From Brucella rhizosphaerae (GTDB taxonomy: Bacteria > Pseudomonadota > Alphaproteobacteria > Rhizobiales > Rhizobiaceae), in NCBI RefSeq assembly GCF_002252475.1, contig NZ_NNRK01000019.1, positions 1 to 44,387 on the forward strand: a DNA stretch of 44,387 nt. The letters are read 5' to 3'. The notes under the pieces are model-generated. The model saw only the letters and a list, made by a program, of their open reading frames with translations. It made no database searches and was not told the DNA's origin. A program made the translations under genes and the position numbers. Numbering within the stretch: the first letter of the stretch is position 1; the number at the start of each line of letters is the position of its first letter. This document shows, piece after piece, positions 27,506 through 35,900 of this stretch.

Positions 27506-30469
27506 ATGGCGCGAAGAGTATTACTGAGCGAAGCATGGTGGCGACAGGCGACAACCATCCCGGTTGACGAAAGGGAAATCGCCAAACATTACACGCTGGA
27601 TCGATCGGAACTCGACCTGATCATGCGGCAGAACAAAGCCTCGAATCGGCTGGGCCTCGCCTGTGTTCTGGCCACACTGCGTTATCCTGGCCGACCGCTA
27701 GCGGATGGCGAAATCCTGCCGTCTGGCGTCTTGCGGTTTCTGGCGCGGCAGATAGGCGTCGATCATCGTGAGATCGATCGTTATTTCGAACGGTCGCAGA
27801 CCCGACGCGAGCATCTCGCGCTGCTTGTCGATCGAATGCAGATGCGCCCTTTTGTCCCTGCAGATGTGCGGATACTGACCGGTTGGCTGACGCCTGCCGC
27901 ACAAACCATGCGCCAGGCCGATGTATTGGCAGATATGGTAGTGGAGGAACTGCGACGTCGGAGAACTCTCCTGCCGACGCGCGCGGCGCTCGAAGCTATC
28001 ATTCATGTGGCGATCAGGCGCGGCATTCGGATTGCTCATCGGGCCTTGGCGGGCGGGATGTCAGAAGGCCAGAAGCTCGATCTGGACAAGCTTCTCGACC
28101 CGCGTGAGGGGACGAGCGTGACCGTCCTTGCCTGGGCAAGAACACCGGCATTATCGCCAGCCGCCGTCAATCTCGACAGGATTGCCGAGCGCATTCGCTT
28201 TCTGCGGTCTCTGAACCTGCCGATGACGTTGATGGAGCGCATTCCGGCCAAGGTCTTTGACGAATTCGCGGCAGAGGGGACACGAATGAGCGCGCAGCAT
28301 CTGCGCGACCTCAATCCCGAACGCCGGCATGCCGTCCTGGCTGCGACGGTGCTCCACCTTTCCCACCATCTCACCGACTGCACCATTGACATGTTCAAGA
28401 AACTCATGGGAATCCTGACGCGGCGAGCCGATAACCAGGCCGCCGCTCGCGTCATCCGATCCGTCCGCGACGTGCAGAAGCCATTGAAGGACGTTTCGAA
28501 GGTTTGCCATGCGATCATCGAGGCGAGGGACAAAGGCGAGGATATCGCCAAAGCGCTCGAACGGGTCATCCAATGGCCGGCCTTTACGACCAGTGTCCAG
28601 GCGGTCGATATGCTGATCGCTCCGGATGTCATCGACGGCAAAATCGAAATGCTCCTGCGCTATCCGACGATCCGGAAACTGGCACCGCAATTCCTGTCGA
28701 CACTCGTGTTCCGCGGTCACGCCGTGGCGAACCTCCTGCGGGCGCTATCCGTGATCGCGGATCTCTACCACAAGGGCAAACGGGCGATACCGGACAAGGC
28801 ACCGATCTCCTTCGCGCCGAAAAGCTGGATGCCTCTCATACTACAGGATGGTAAGATCGATCGCAGGGCCTATGAACTCTGCCTGTTCAGCGAACTGAAA
28901 CGCCGGCTCGATGCCGGCGATGTCTGGGTAGAAGGGGCCAAGCGCTTCCAATCCTTCGAAAGCTTCCTTATCCCCACGCCGACATTCGAACTGATGCGCG
29001 AGGAAGGGCCGCTCCCGGTCGCAGTCGATACCGACGTGGAAACTTACCTCAGCCAGCAGCGCCAGATCCTGAACGGCGGGCTGGCCGACCTTTCCCGTCT
29101 GGCCGTAGCCGGCGAACTCGACGATGTCGAACTGACCGGAGCGGGGTTCAGCGTCACGCCGCACAAGGCAATGTTTCCAGACATCGCCAAGTCGCTGAAG
29201 CGACAAGTGGAAAGCCGTCTGCCTGCGATCCGCATCACTGACCTTTTGCTAGAGGTTGATGCCCGCACGGGATTTTCGAACGCCTTCACCCATCTGCGCA
29301 GTGGTCGAACGGCCGACAACAAGCTTGCGCTCCTCACCGCCATCTTGGCGGACGGCATCAATCTCGGTCTCACCAGAATGGCGGACGTTTCTCCCGGGAA
29401 CACGATGCGCCAACTCGCCTGGGCGCACGACTGGCATATTCGCGAAGAAGGCTACACCGCCGCACATGCCGTTCTTGTCAACGCCCAGAGGCAATTGCCT
29501 CTCGCAAGCTTGTGGGGTGACGGAACAACTTCTTCCTCAGATGGCCAGTATTTTCCGGCGGGCGGACACGCCGAGGCGATCGGCGATCTCAACGCCCGCT
29601 ATGGCCCGAATCCCGGCGCCAAATTCTATCGCTTCACCTCAGACCAGTATGGCGCTTTCCATATCATCGCCATGAATGCCAACGCCAGCGAAGCAATCTA
29701 CGTCCTTGACGGTCTGCTCTATCATGGCAGCGACCTCGCCATCGAAACCCACTATGTCGATACAGGCGGGGTCAGCGACATGAGCTTCGCTCTTTGCCAT
29801 CTGGTGGGGTTCCAGCTTGTGCCCCGGCTACGTGGTCTCAAGGATCGCAGACTTTATCTCTTTCCTGGCGACACGCCTCCCGAAAATCTGGCGTCGCTCG
29901 TCGGCGAACCCATCAACGTCGAGCGGATCAAGGCAAACTGGAACGATATTCTGCGGCTGGTCACGACGATCCGTTCCGGTCAGGTTCGGCCTTCAACCCT
30001 GCTGGCCAAGCTTTCCGCATTCCCGCGTCAGAACGGACTGGCGCTGGCGCTACGGGATCTTGGGCGCATCAATCGGTCCATCTTTCTGCCCCAGTGGTGG
30101 CAGAACCCCGAAATGCGCAGGAACGCGACTGCCGGCCTCAACAAGAGCGAATCCCAGAACACCTTGGCCCGCGCGCTGTTCTTCAACCGTCTCGGAGAAT
30201 TGCGGGACAGGACCTTCGAGAGCCAGTTCTATCGGGCGTCCGGGCTGAACCTGCTCATCAATGCCATCGTCTACTGGAATACGCTCTATCTCGAACCGGC
30301 TTTCGCCGAGCTCAATCGAGAAGGCATTCCCACGCCGCCCGACGTGATCAAACACGTCACCCCGCTCGGGTGGCAGCATATCAGTCTCACCGGCGATTAC
30401 ATCTGGACCCCGACGGATAGCGCCGATCTCAGGCCACTGCGGCGCGAAACATCCATTCTCGCTGCGTGA
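27506..30469 (+). CDS. tnpA: Tn3-family transposase, full length
   Basis: 987 residues from ATG 27506; the frame is open upstream through res and into tnpR antisense, so the earlier start is rejected. The length is normal for the family. The N-terminal DNA-binding region (MARRVLLSEAWWRQATTIPV) recognises the ends. The DDE catalytic core contains the WGDGTTSSSDGQ block (about residues 671-682), HYVDTGGVSD (about 750) and RLGELRDRTFES (about 896), and the protein closes PLGWQHISLTGDYIW. It is unbroken and probably active. The internal end 2 follows 9 bp after the stop. Confidence 0.95.
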   Translation: MARRVLLSEAWWRQATTIPVDEREIAKHYTLDRSELDLIMRQNKASNRLGLACVLATLRYPGRPLADGEILPSGVLRFLARQIGVDHREIDRYFERSQTRREHLALLVDRMQMRPFVPADVRILTGWLTPAAQTMRQADVLADMVVEELRRRRTLLPTRAALEAIIHVAIRRGIRIAHRALAGGMSEGQKLDLDKLLDPREGTSVTVLAWARTPALSPAAVNLDRIAERIRFLRSLNLPMTLMERIPAKVFDEFAAEGTRMSAQHLRDLNPERRHAVLAATVLHLSHHLTDCTIDMFKKLMGILTRRADNQAAARVIRSVRDVQKPLKDVSKVCHAIIEARDKGEDIAKALERVIQWPAFTTSVQAVDMLIAPDVIDGKIEMLLRYPTIRKLAPQFLSTLVFRGHAVANLLRALSVIADLYHKGKRAIPDKAPISFAPKSWMPLILQDGKIDRRAYELCLFSELKRRLDAGDVWVEGAKRFQSFESFLIPTPTFELMREEGPLPVAVDTDVETYLSQQRQILNGGLADLSRLAVAGELDDVELTGAGFSVTPHKAMFPDIAKSLKRQVESRLPAIRITDLLLEVDARTGFSNAFTHLRSGRTADNKLALLTAILADGINLGLTRMADVSPGNTMRQLAWAHDWHIREEGYTAAHAVLVNAQRQLPLASLWGDGTTSSSDGQYFPAGGHAEAIGDLNARYGPNPGAKFYRFTSDQYGAFHIIAMNANASEAIYVLDGLLYHGSDLAIETHYVDTGGVSDMSFALCHLVGFQLVPRLRGLKDRRLYLFPGDTPPENLASLVGEPINVERIKANWNDILRLVTTIRSGQVRPSTLLAKLSAFPRQNGLALALRDLGRINRSIFLPQWWQNPEMRRNATAGLNKSESQNTLARALFFNRLGELRDRTFESQFYRASGLNLLINAIVYWNTLYLEPAFAELNREGIPTPPDVIKHVTPLGWQHISLTGDYIWTPTDSADLRPLRRETSILAA

Positions 30470-30478
30470 CCACCCCAT

Positions 30479-30522
30479 GTTCTCAAACGTCGGACAGATC
30501 CATCACTTCGTGGCGTGACACC
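30479..30522. repeat. Internal right end of the core transposon (end 2)
   Basis: Read on the minus strand from 30522 as GGTGTCACGCCACGAAGTGA... to ...GTTTGAGAAC. It differs from end 1 by a few substitutions and one missing base. With end 1 it would bound a simple 3.8-kb tnpR-tnpA transposon. It now lies between tnpA and the metal-resistance genes. Confidence 0.88.
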
Positions 30523-30545
30523 TTCTCGGAAGCGTGTTGCCCACT

Positions 30546-30578
30546 ATAATGATATAGTGTACTCCCCTATATCATTAT
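30546..30578. promoter_or_regulatory. Probable DmeR operator
   Basis: Perfect 12-bp arms (A-TAATGATATAG and CTATATCATTA-T) around TGTACTCCC, with a C-run at the centre, ending 15 bp before the dmeF start. AT-rich inverted repeats around a C-tract are the known type of target for RcnR/DmeR-class metal repressors. The repeat overlaps the expected promoter. Confidence 0.7.
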
Positions 30579-30593
30579 GAAGGAGTTTTGGCG

Positions 30594-31559
30594 ATGAGTT
30601 CATCCCACGGGCATGCGCATGACCACACCCACCCGCACGATCATGGCCGTTCGCTCGACGCCGCCCATGAGCATTTCTTCCTTGGCGACAACCACGACCG
30701 GAACGAGCGGCGCACGTGGCTGGTGATCGCGATCACCGCGACCATGATGGTGGTGGAGATCGTCGCGGGTAATATGTTCGGGTCGATGGCTCTGACGGCG
30801 GACGGCTGGCATATGTCCACCCATGCCGCTGCCCTCCTCATCGCTGCGCTGGCCTATCTCTACGCCCGCAAGCACGCCAGTAACCGCCGCTTTTCCTTTG
30901 GCACCGGCAAGCTCGGAGACCTCGCAGGCTTTGCGAGTGCCGTGGTGCTGGCGCTGATCGCGCTGCTGATCGGCTGGGAGAGTTTCCTGCGCTTCCAATC
31001 ACCCGTCGCGATCAATTTCAAGGAAGCCATTATGGTGGCTGTCGTCGGCCTGATTGTGAACCTTGTGTGCGCGTGGCTTCTTAAGGACGACCACCAACAC
31101 GGGCATGACCATGGCCACGGGCACGCGGCAGGGAAGGATCAAAACCTTCGCGCCGCCTATGTCCACGTGCTGGCTGATGCCCTGACCTCCGTTCTGGCGA
31201 TTGCCGCGCTAGTCTTCGGCAGCCTCTACGGCTGGCTATGGCTTGATCCGGCAATCGGCATTGTCGGAGCCATCGTGATCGCCCGTTGGTCGTGGGGGCT
31301 GATCCGCGACGCAGGCGGTGTGCTTCTCGACTACATTCCGCAGGGCGAAGACCTGCCGGAGGAAATTCAGGAGATCATCGTCAAAGAAGGCGCTGAGATC
31401 GTTGATCTTCACATCTGGCAGCTCGGACCTGGCCACCATGGCGCGATCGTCTCGATTGTAGCCGATCACCCTCAAACGCCGTCATACTACCGCGCAAAAC
31501 TTGCCGCCATCCATGATTTGTCACATGTGACGGTGGAGGTCGAAGCTCGCGCGGCCTAG
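30594..31559 (+). CDS. dmeF: Cation diffusion facilitator, cobalt/nickel exporter DmeF
   Basis: 321 residues from ATG 30594, with AAGGAG upstream; the earlier TTG at 30588 is less likely. The N-terminus is rich in histidine (HGHAHDHTHPHDHG). Six membrane helices are visible, with the CDF metal-site motifs AGNMFGSMALTADGWHMSTH in the second helix and HVLADALTSV in the fifth. A second His-rich loop (HQHGHDHGHGHAAG) lies between helices 4 and 5, and the C-terminal domain has HIWQLGPGHH. These features match DmeF, which exports Co and Ni in exchange for protons. It forms an operon with dmeR, which lies 31 bp downstream, the reverse of the usual dmeR-dmeF order. Confidence 0.88.
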   Translation: MSSSHGHAHDHTHPHDHGRSLDAAHEHFFLGDNHDRNERRTWLVIAITATMMVVEIVAGNMFGSMALTADGWHMSTHAAALLIAALAYLYARKHASNRRFSFGTGKLGDLAGFASAVVLALIALLIGWESFLRFQSPVAINFKEAIMVAVVGLIVNLVCAWLLKDDHQHGHDHGHGHAAGKDQNLRAAYVHVLADALTSVLAIAALVFGSLYGWLWLDPAIGIVGAIVIARWSWGLIRDAGGVLLDYIPQGEDLPEEIQEIIVKEGAEIVDLHIWQLGPGHHGAIVSIVADHPQTPSYYRAKLAAIHDLSHVTVEVEARAA

Positions 31560-31590
31560 CCATCAACCGTTGCATCCGAGGAGTATCCGC

Positions 31591-31866
31591 ATGACCCACA
31601 CCATCCGCGAGAAGCAAAAGCTAATCAACCGCGTACGCCGTATTCGCGGGCAGATGGAAGGCATCGAGCGGATGCTTGATGAGGAAAAGGGCTGCGTCGA
31701 GGTCATGCAGTCGATCGCCGGAGCACGGGGTGCGATGAACGGCCTCATGGGCGAGGTGATTGAAGACCACATCCGCATGCACCTTGTCGCAGAGGGGCTT
31801 ACCCAGAAGGAACGAGATGAAGGCGCGGCCGAACTGATCGACGTCGTCCGCGCCTATCTCAAATAA
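31591..31866 (+). CDS. dmeR: Metal-sensing repressor DmeR (RcnR/FrmR family)
   Basis: 91 residues from ATG 31591 (GAGGAG upstream; the earlier in-frame ATG at 31570 lacks a good site). All-helical CsoR/RcnR fold: REKQKLINRVRRIRGQMEGI, then GCVEVMQSIAGARGAM. The likely metal ligands His3, Cys35, His59 and His63 occupy the His-Cys-His-His pattern of the Co/Ni sensor RcnR. It is expected to bind the inverted repeat before dmeF when metal-free and release on binding Co or Ni. Confidence 0.88.
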   Translation: MTHTIREKQKLINRVRRIRGQMEGIERMLDEEKGCVEVMQSIAGARGAMNGLMGEVIEDHIRMHLVAEGLTQKERDEGAAELIDVVRAYLK

Positions 31867-31874
31867 GGTTCGTA

Positions 31875-32054
31875 ATGAAGAATGACTCGCCCTGCACCGA
31901 TGTCTGTCGCTTCGACCCACGCAACAAATGGTGCTTGGGCTGCGGCCGGACGGCCGATGAAATCAAGGCTTGGTGCAAACTGTCGCCCTACCACCGCACG
32001 ACCCTATCGACCGAGTTGAAACGGCGCATGAAGCGCCGGGCTGAATGTCCGTGA
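31875..32054 (+). CDS. DUF1289-like small cysteine-rich protein, chimeric C-terminus
   Basis: 59 residues from ATG 31875: SPCTDVCRFDPRNKWCLGCG, then TADEIKAWCKLSP. The CxxxC...CxxC spacing, with R-T-x-DEI-x-W after it, is the DUF1289 pattern; a small metal (Zn or Fe) site is likely. It starts 8 bp after dmeR and is probably co-transcribed. The last residues (AECP) and the stop come from the inverted tnpR tail that begins at 32038, so the natural C-terminus has been lost and replaced. Confidence 0.8.
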   Translation: MKNDSPCTDVCRFDPRNKWCLGCGRTADEIKAWCKLSPYHRTTLSTELKRRMKRRAECP

Positions 32055-32145
32055 AGCTGCCGCCCGCGTGAAGATCGGCAAGACCGCTCTCTACCAAGCG
32101 CTCAAAGCCCAGAAATCAACGGCATCAACGCTCAAGCCGACGTGA
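32038..32145 (+). pseudogene. Inverted copy of the tnpR 3' end
   Basis: The sequence encodes LNVREAAARVKIGKTALYQA...STLKPT-stop, identical to the last 35 codons of tnpR but on the opposite strand relative to it. The match with 26703-26866 is complete apart from one extra base near 32147. The junction with DUF1289 sequence is at 32037/32038. Confidence 0.95.
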
Positions 32146-32157
32146 GGTTCTGTATGC

Positions 32158-32202
32158 GTTCTCAAAAGTCGGACAGATTCATCACTTTCGTGTCGTGACG
32201 CC
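32158..32202. repeat. Right terminal inverted repeat (end 3)
   Basis: Exact reverse complement of end 1 over 45 bp; GTTTT follows directly. It has the same orientation as internal end 2, so the pair end 2/end 3 cannot act as an inverted pair, whereas end 1/end 3 can. Confidence 0.92.
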
Positions 32203-33282
32203 GTTTTGCCGATGAACCGGCGCGACATGCTCGCGGAGATTTTGACGAATGAGGATGTCGAGACGCTGCGCCATCTGGTCAATGAAGGCATGGGCGAAAA
32301 CACGCTGCGTGCGCTGACCTCGGATCTGGCCTATCTCGAAGCATGGTCAATGGCCGCAACCGGCAGCCCCCTCCCCTTTCCGGCGCCGGAAGCCCTGCTC
32401 CTGAAATTCGTTGCCCATCATCTCTGGCGGCCGCAGCAACGCGAGATTGAACCCGATCACGGCATGCCAGCCGACGTGGAAGAGGAATTGCGCCGACAAG
32501 GCTTTCTGCGCGTGTCGGGACCGCATGCACCGGCAACCGTGCGCCGCCGTCTTGCCAACTGGTCGACGCTGACCCGCTGGCGCGGCCTGGAGGGTGCGTT
32601 TTCATCGCCTTCCGTCAAATCGGCAATCCGGCTTGCGGTGCGCGCCCTGAACCGGCCGCGCAGCCGCAAGAGTGCCAATGCGATTACCGGCGATATTCTG
32701 GGCAAGCTGCTGGCAACCTGTTCCGGCGAGGATCTCACCGCCTTGCGTGATCGGGCCATCCTGATGGTGGCCTTTGCCTCCGGTGGCCGCCGACGCAGCG
32801 AAATAGCAGGCCTGCGCACAGAGCAACTCGTCAAACAGGCACCTGTCACCGATGAAGAAGGCTCTCCCCTCCCCTCGCTTGGCATCCATCTTGGCCGTAC
32901 CAAAACCAGTGGCGTCGAACAGGATGAAATTGTTTATCTGACCGGACGTCCCGTCGATGCCCTCACCCGATGGCTGAAGGCAGCCAGGATCGACAAAGGC
33001 AACGTGTTTCGAAAAGTCGATCGATGGGGCAATGTTTCCACGCGGGCACTGGAACCCAGTGCCGTCAACGCCATCGTCAAGCGGCGCGCGCAAATGGCGG
33101 GTCTCGACCCTGCGGAATTTTCTGCCCATGGTCTGCGCTCCGGCTATCTCACCGAAGCCGCCAATCGTGGCATTCCCCTCCCCGAAGCCATGGAGCAATC
33201 CCGTCATCGCTCCGTGCAACAGGCATCAGACTATTACAACAATGCCAAACGGCGCAGTGGACGAGCGTCACGGCTGCTGTGA
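32203..33282 (+). pseudogene. Tyrosine recombinase, 3' part (split by transposon)
   Basis: About 358 codons of a phage-integrase-type recombinase. The N-terminal SAM-like core-binding domain covers LTNEDVETLRHLVNEGMGEN...TLRALTSDLAYLEAW. The catalytic domain has GGRRRSEIAGL (first Arg), HLGRTKTS (Lys region), SAHGLRSGYLTEA (His-x-x-Arg), SRHRSVQQAS (second His) and the nucleophile in DYYNNAK. All residues for chemistry are present, but the first 25 codons are 5.5 kb upstream. TTG 32206 or ATG 32212 could still give a shortened protein that keeps the whole catalytic domain. Confidence 0.88.
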
Positions 33283-33419
33283 GGCATGTGCCGACCAAGG
33301 GCATTGGAACCCACACATCAATTAAGTTTGCCCATATCATTCAGGATCAGACATATTCTGCTTCAATTCAGAGAATTTTGCAGCCATTGTCGGATTCCCG
33401 CGTGTCAAGCGACGTGAAG

Positions 33420-34747
33420 AATTGACCGACAGGTCCTCGGCTTTATTATTTGCAAGCCGCAAATTGTTGGCTGATTTGTGAAGCGCTTCTTTCGTTTTTT
33501 CCAGATCCTTGATCGCTTCATCGATGCGTCTGACTGCTTCCTCAAAACCGTCCGAAGCCAGACGCCAGTTTCTCCCAAATGCTGTTTTAAAATCTTCAAG
33601 TTGGGCTTCAAAGTTGGTGATGTCTACGTTTGCGCTCTCACCAGCGCCAGCTCTGTCTTGTATTTAAGCGAATTTATCGCCGCATCACGCAGCAGCGTAA
33701 TTATTGGGATAAAGAATTGTGGTCTGACAACATACATTTTCGGAAAACGATGGGATACGTCTACAATCCCTGTATTATAAAGTTTGCTCTCAGGCTCCAG
33801 CAGTGAAACCAACACCGCATACTCACAGCCCTTAGCGCTACGATCCTTGTCTAGCTCTTTGAAAAAGTCTTCATTCCTCTTCTTTGTGACCGTGTCCTCG
33901 TTCTCGTTCTTCATCTCGAACATGATCAAAACAATTTCAGAACCTGCATCGTCCACGTCACGGAAGATAAATCGCCCTTACTGCCGTTGCGCGCGTCGTT
34001 ATTCTTCTCAAAATAAGCGCGGGGAAATGCAGTGGCGCGAATGCGGTCGAACTCAGTTGCGCAATGCTGTTCCAGCGTCTCACCGATCATTTTTGTCGAT
34101 AGCTTCGCCTTCATATCACTCAGACGCTCAATAGCCTCGTCGCGATCCTTAAGCTGCGTTTCGTACTTGTCCTTGAGGGCAGTTTCAGCAAGTTGCTTTT
34201 CAAGTGCGACACGATCAAGACCGTTCTCAACTCGTCTCGCTCTTTCTCAACTACGAGGACACCTTCGGTCACGGCGATCTTCTGTGAAAGCTCACCCGCA
34301 TCTAGCCTGGCCTTAAGACGCTCAATCTCAGCGTCCTTAATAGAAGCTGCTTTATGTAGTTCGGCATTAAGCTTCGCCTCGGCGAGTTTTGACGCAGCCT
34401 CCTGCTCTCGTCTGGCAGTTTCCAGGTCGTGCAGAAGGGTATCACGTTCTTTTTCCACGACACTTAAGGCCTCGGCTACCGCGAGTTTGTGCGACTTCGC
34501 TAGATTCGAGCCTCGCCTTCAGTTTCTGAATTTCAGTATCCCTGGCTGCAGCAGCTTTCTGCAGTTCACTGCTAACCTTGGCCTGTGCAAGCTCGACCGC
34601 GTTCCGCTTGTTCTGTTCAGCCAATTCCAGACGCTCATGCAGTTGCTTGTCGAAATCACTATCGCGAACCTGTTTCAGGATATCTGCATAACCTGCTTCA
34701 TCAATCTTGAATGCCTTGTTGCAATGCGGGCAGATGATTTCATGCAT
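33420..34747 (-). pseudogene. DUF2130-family protein with several frameshifts
   Basis: ATG 34747 opens MHEIICPHCNKAFKIDEAGY (zinc-binding CPHC), followed by a long coiled coil (ELAQAKVSSELQKAAAARDT..., continued in another frame as ARREQEAASKLAEAKL). A third frame gives KMIGETLEQHCATEFDRIRA, AYFEKNNDARNGSKGD; a fourth gives IVLIMFEMKNENEDT...NEDFFKELDKDRSAKG and GIVDVSHRFPKMYVVRPQFF. These are the ordered parts of the DUF2130 family, in which the E-x-N-D/KGD/FEMKNE region resembles a restriction-nuclease core. At least four frame changes (near 34480, 34190, 34120 and 33950) and a lost C-terminus show decay. Confidence 0.85.
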
Positions 34748-34864
34748 ATTTATTTCGTTTGGCCTTAGCGCCAACCTGTCAGAGGATCTCGTTGCCCATG
34801 ATCCAGAGCCACCTTTGACCTTCCCTTGCGGTCGTAGAATAAAAGTCATCGATCCTTGCACCAT

Positions 34865-35272
34865 TCACGGCAGGTTGGGAGTAACCAGCACGACGGTTGG
34901 AAAGTATGTCCGGTAACGTCCGACATCTCGTGTCAAAAGTGGAATTTTTTGTACTGCAGCATGTGCACCAATGAAAAAATCGGGCAGCACACCAGTTCGC
35001 GAGCCGCCTGCCCTTCGATATCGGGTAAAGACTTTGCCTGCCAGAAAAAGTGCCTCTCTGGGAAAAGATGTAATTTGAAGACCGGCCGTTTCAATAAATT
35101 GGTCCAGTTCCTCTATTCGCTCGTAACGAACTGAAAGTTCTGCGTAGATCACATCATTAATAAGCAATGGCCCCGTCAAACTTGCGGTTTCGAGTTGTCC
35201 AATCGACCATTCCGCCCACTGTGGATCATCTGTCACAAGATCCAGAAGAACATTTGTGTCAACGAGCGTCAC
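34865..35272 (-). CDS. vapC: VapC-like PIN-domain toxin
   Basis: 135 residues from GTG 35272. PIN nuclease features: LVDTNVLLDLV (first Asp), DVIYAELS (Glu), GVLPDFFIGAHA (Asp) and LLTRDVGRYRTYFP (last Asp). VapC toxins cut tRNA or rRNA. It overlaps the antitoxin gene by 4 bp (GTGA). A likely role is plasmid or island stabilisation. Confidence 0.9.
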   Translation of the reverse strand: MTLVDTNVLLDLVTDDPQWAEWSIGQLETASLTGPLLINDVIYAELSVRYERIEELDQFIETAGLQITSFPREALFLAGKVFTRYRRAGGSRTGVLPDFFIGAHAAVQKIPLLTRDVGRYRTYFPTVVLVTPNLP

Positions 35273-35502
35273 TTTTCACCGCGTGTCAGCGCCATAATTG
35301 CATCTGTATCGAGCCCCTTGCCAGCGTGACCACGCAGCTTCTGGAAGCGATTTAATGTTTTTGGCGCATCAGCCTTAACAAGAAATACGTTTCCATCAGA
35401 AGTTCGATGAAAATCCACTCTGGTCCCAGGCCTGATCCCAAGCAATTCACGAACTGCTTTTGGGATCGTGACCTGGCCCTTCGATGTCACTGTCGTTGTC
35501 AT
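35269..35502 (-). CDS. vapB: VapB-like AbrB-type antitoxin
   Basis: 77 residues from ATG 35502; the frame is open much further upstream, but that part is antisense to integrase remnants. The AbrB/SpoVT swapped-hairpin domain is clear: TTTVTSKGQVTIPKAVRELL, then GIRPGTRVDFH. The C-terminus should wrap and inhibit the PIN toxin encoded next. Such antitoxins also repress their own operon. Confidence 0.88.
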   Translation of the reverse strand: MTTTVTSKGQVTIPKAVRELLGIRPGTRVDFHRTSDGNVFLVKADAPKTLNRFQKLRGHAGKGLDTDAIMALTRGEK

Positions 35503-35709
35503 TGCCGCACCTATGTAATACCAGATTTTGATAAGGTAATACCATCGTGGTGCGATTTCAAGCGCCATGTAAACCACGCAACTTCTTGCATAGTCTCTGA
35601 ATCCGCACACAATCCGTGAAAATCGTAATGCGTGGAAGCGCAGGGCCGCTCCACATTCCAGGTCGAAAGGTAACGACCCTGATCTATTCAAGCAGATAGC
35701 CAAGGGACC

Positions 35710-35885
35710 GATATCCTGTGCGACGTTTTGCTGCCATAGGCTCGCAGACGTTCTGACCGACCAAGATGTCGAGACGCTTCGCCATCTGGTCAATGAAGGC
35801 AGGGGAAAAACACCCTGCGTGCCCTGACTTCGGACCTGGCCTATCTCGAGGCATGGGCTTTTGCCGCAACCTGTGGTCCCCTCCC
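35710..35885 (+). pseudogene. Remnant of a second tyrosine recombinase gene
   Basis: The nucleotide sequence closely follows the 5' third of the integrase at 32203 onward: GATGTCGAGACGCTTCGCCA..., GACTTCGGACCTGGCCTATC.... It encodes LTDQDVETLRHLVNEGRG, then after a one-base loss TLRALTSDLAYLEAWAFAAT. The match stops about 35885, next to the end of the AAA ATPase gene. It is a diverged second copy (direct orientation), not part of the transposon. Confidence 0.8.
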
Positions 35886-35900
35886 CTTGGGGGGTCCGTG

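Larger units (their letters stand above)
26703..32202. mobile_element. Tn3-family transposon carrying dmeF-dmeR, three ends
   Basis: 5.5 kb. The outer ends are inverted repeats of 45 bp (26703-26747 and 32158-32202), flanked by the direct 5-bp duplication GTTTT (26698-26702 and 32203-32207), the target-site size of Tn3 elements. Inside are divergent tnpR and tnpA with a res-like region between them, then an internal end at 30479-30522 directly after tnpA, then the passenger genes dmeF, dmeR and a DUF1289 gene. The right outer end is an inverted 165-bp copy of the left end, including the last 105 bp of tnpR, with one single-base indel. The unit moved as a whole, since the duplication brackets it. 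Confidence 0.92.

Noticed and set aside
30479..32202. Ends 2 and 3 as a separate mobile unit carrying dmeF-dmeR
   Set aside because: The two ends point the same way, so they cannot serve as an inverted pair; only ends 1 and 2 or 1 and 3 can.
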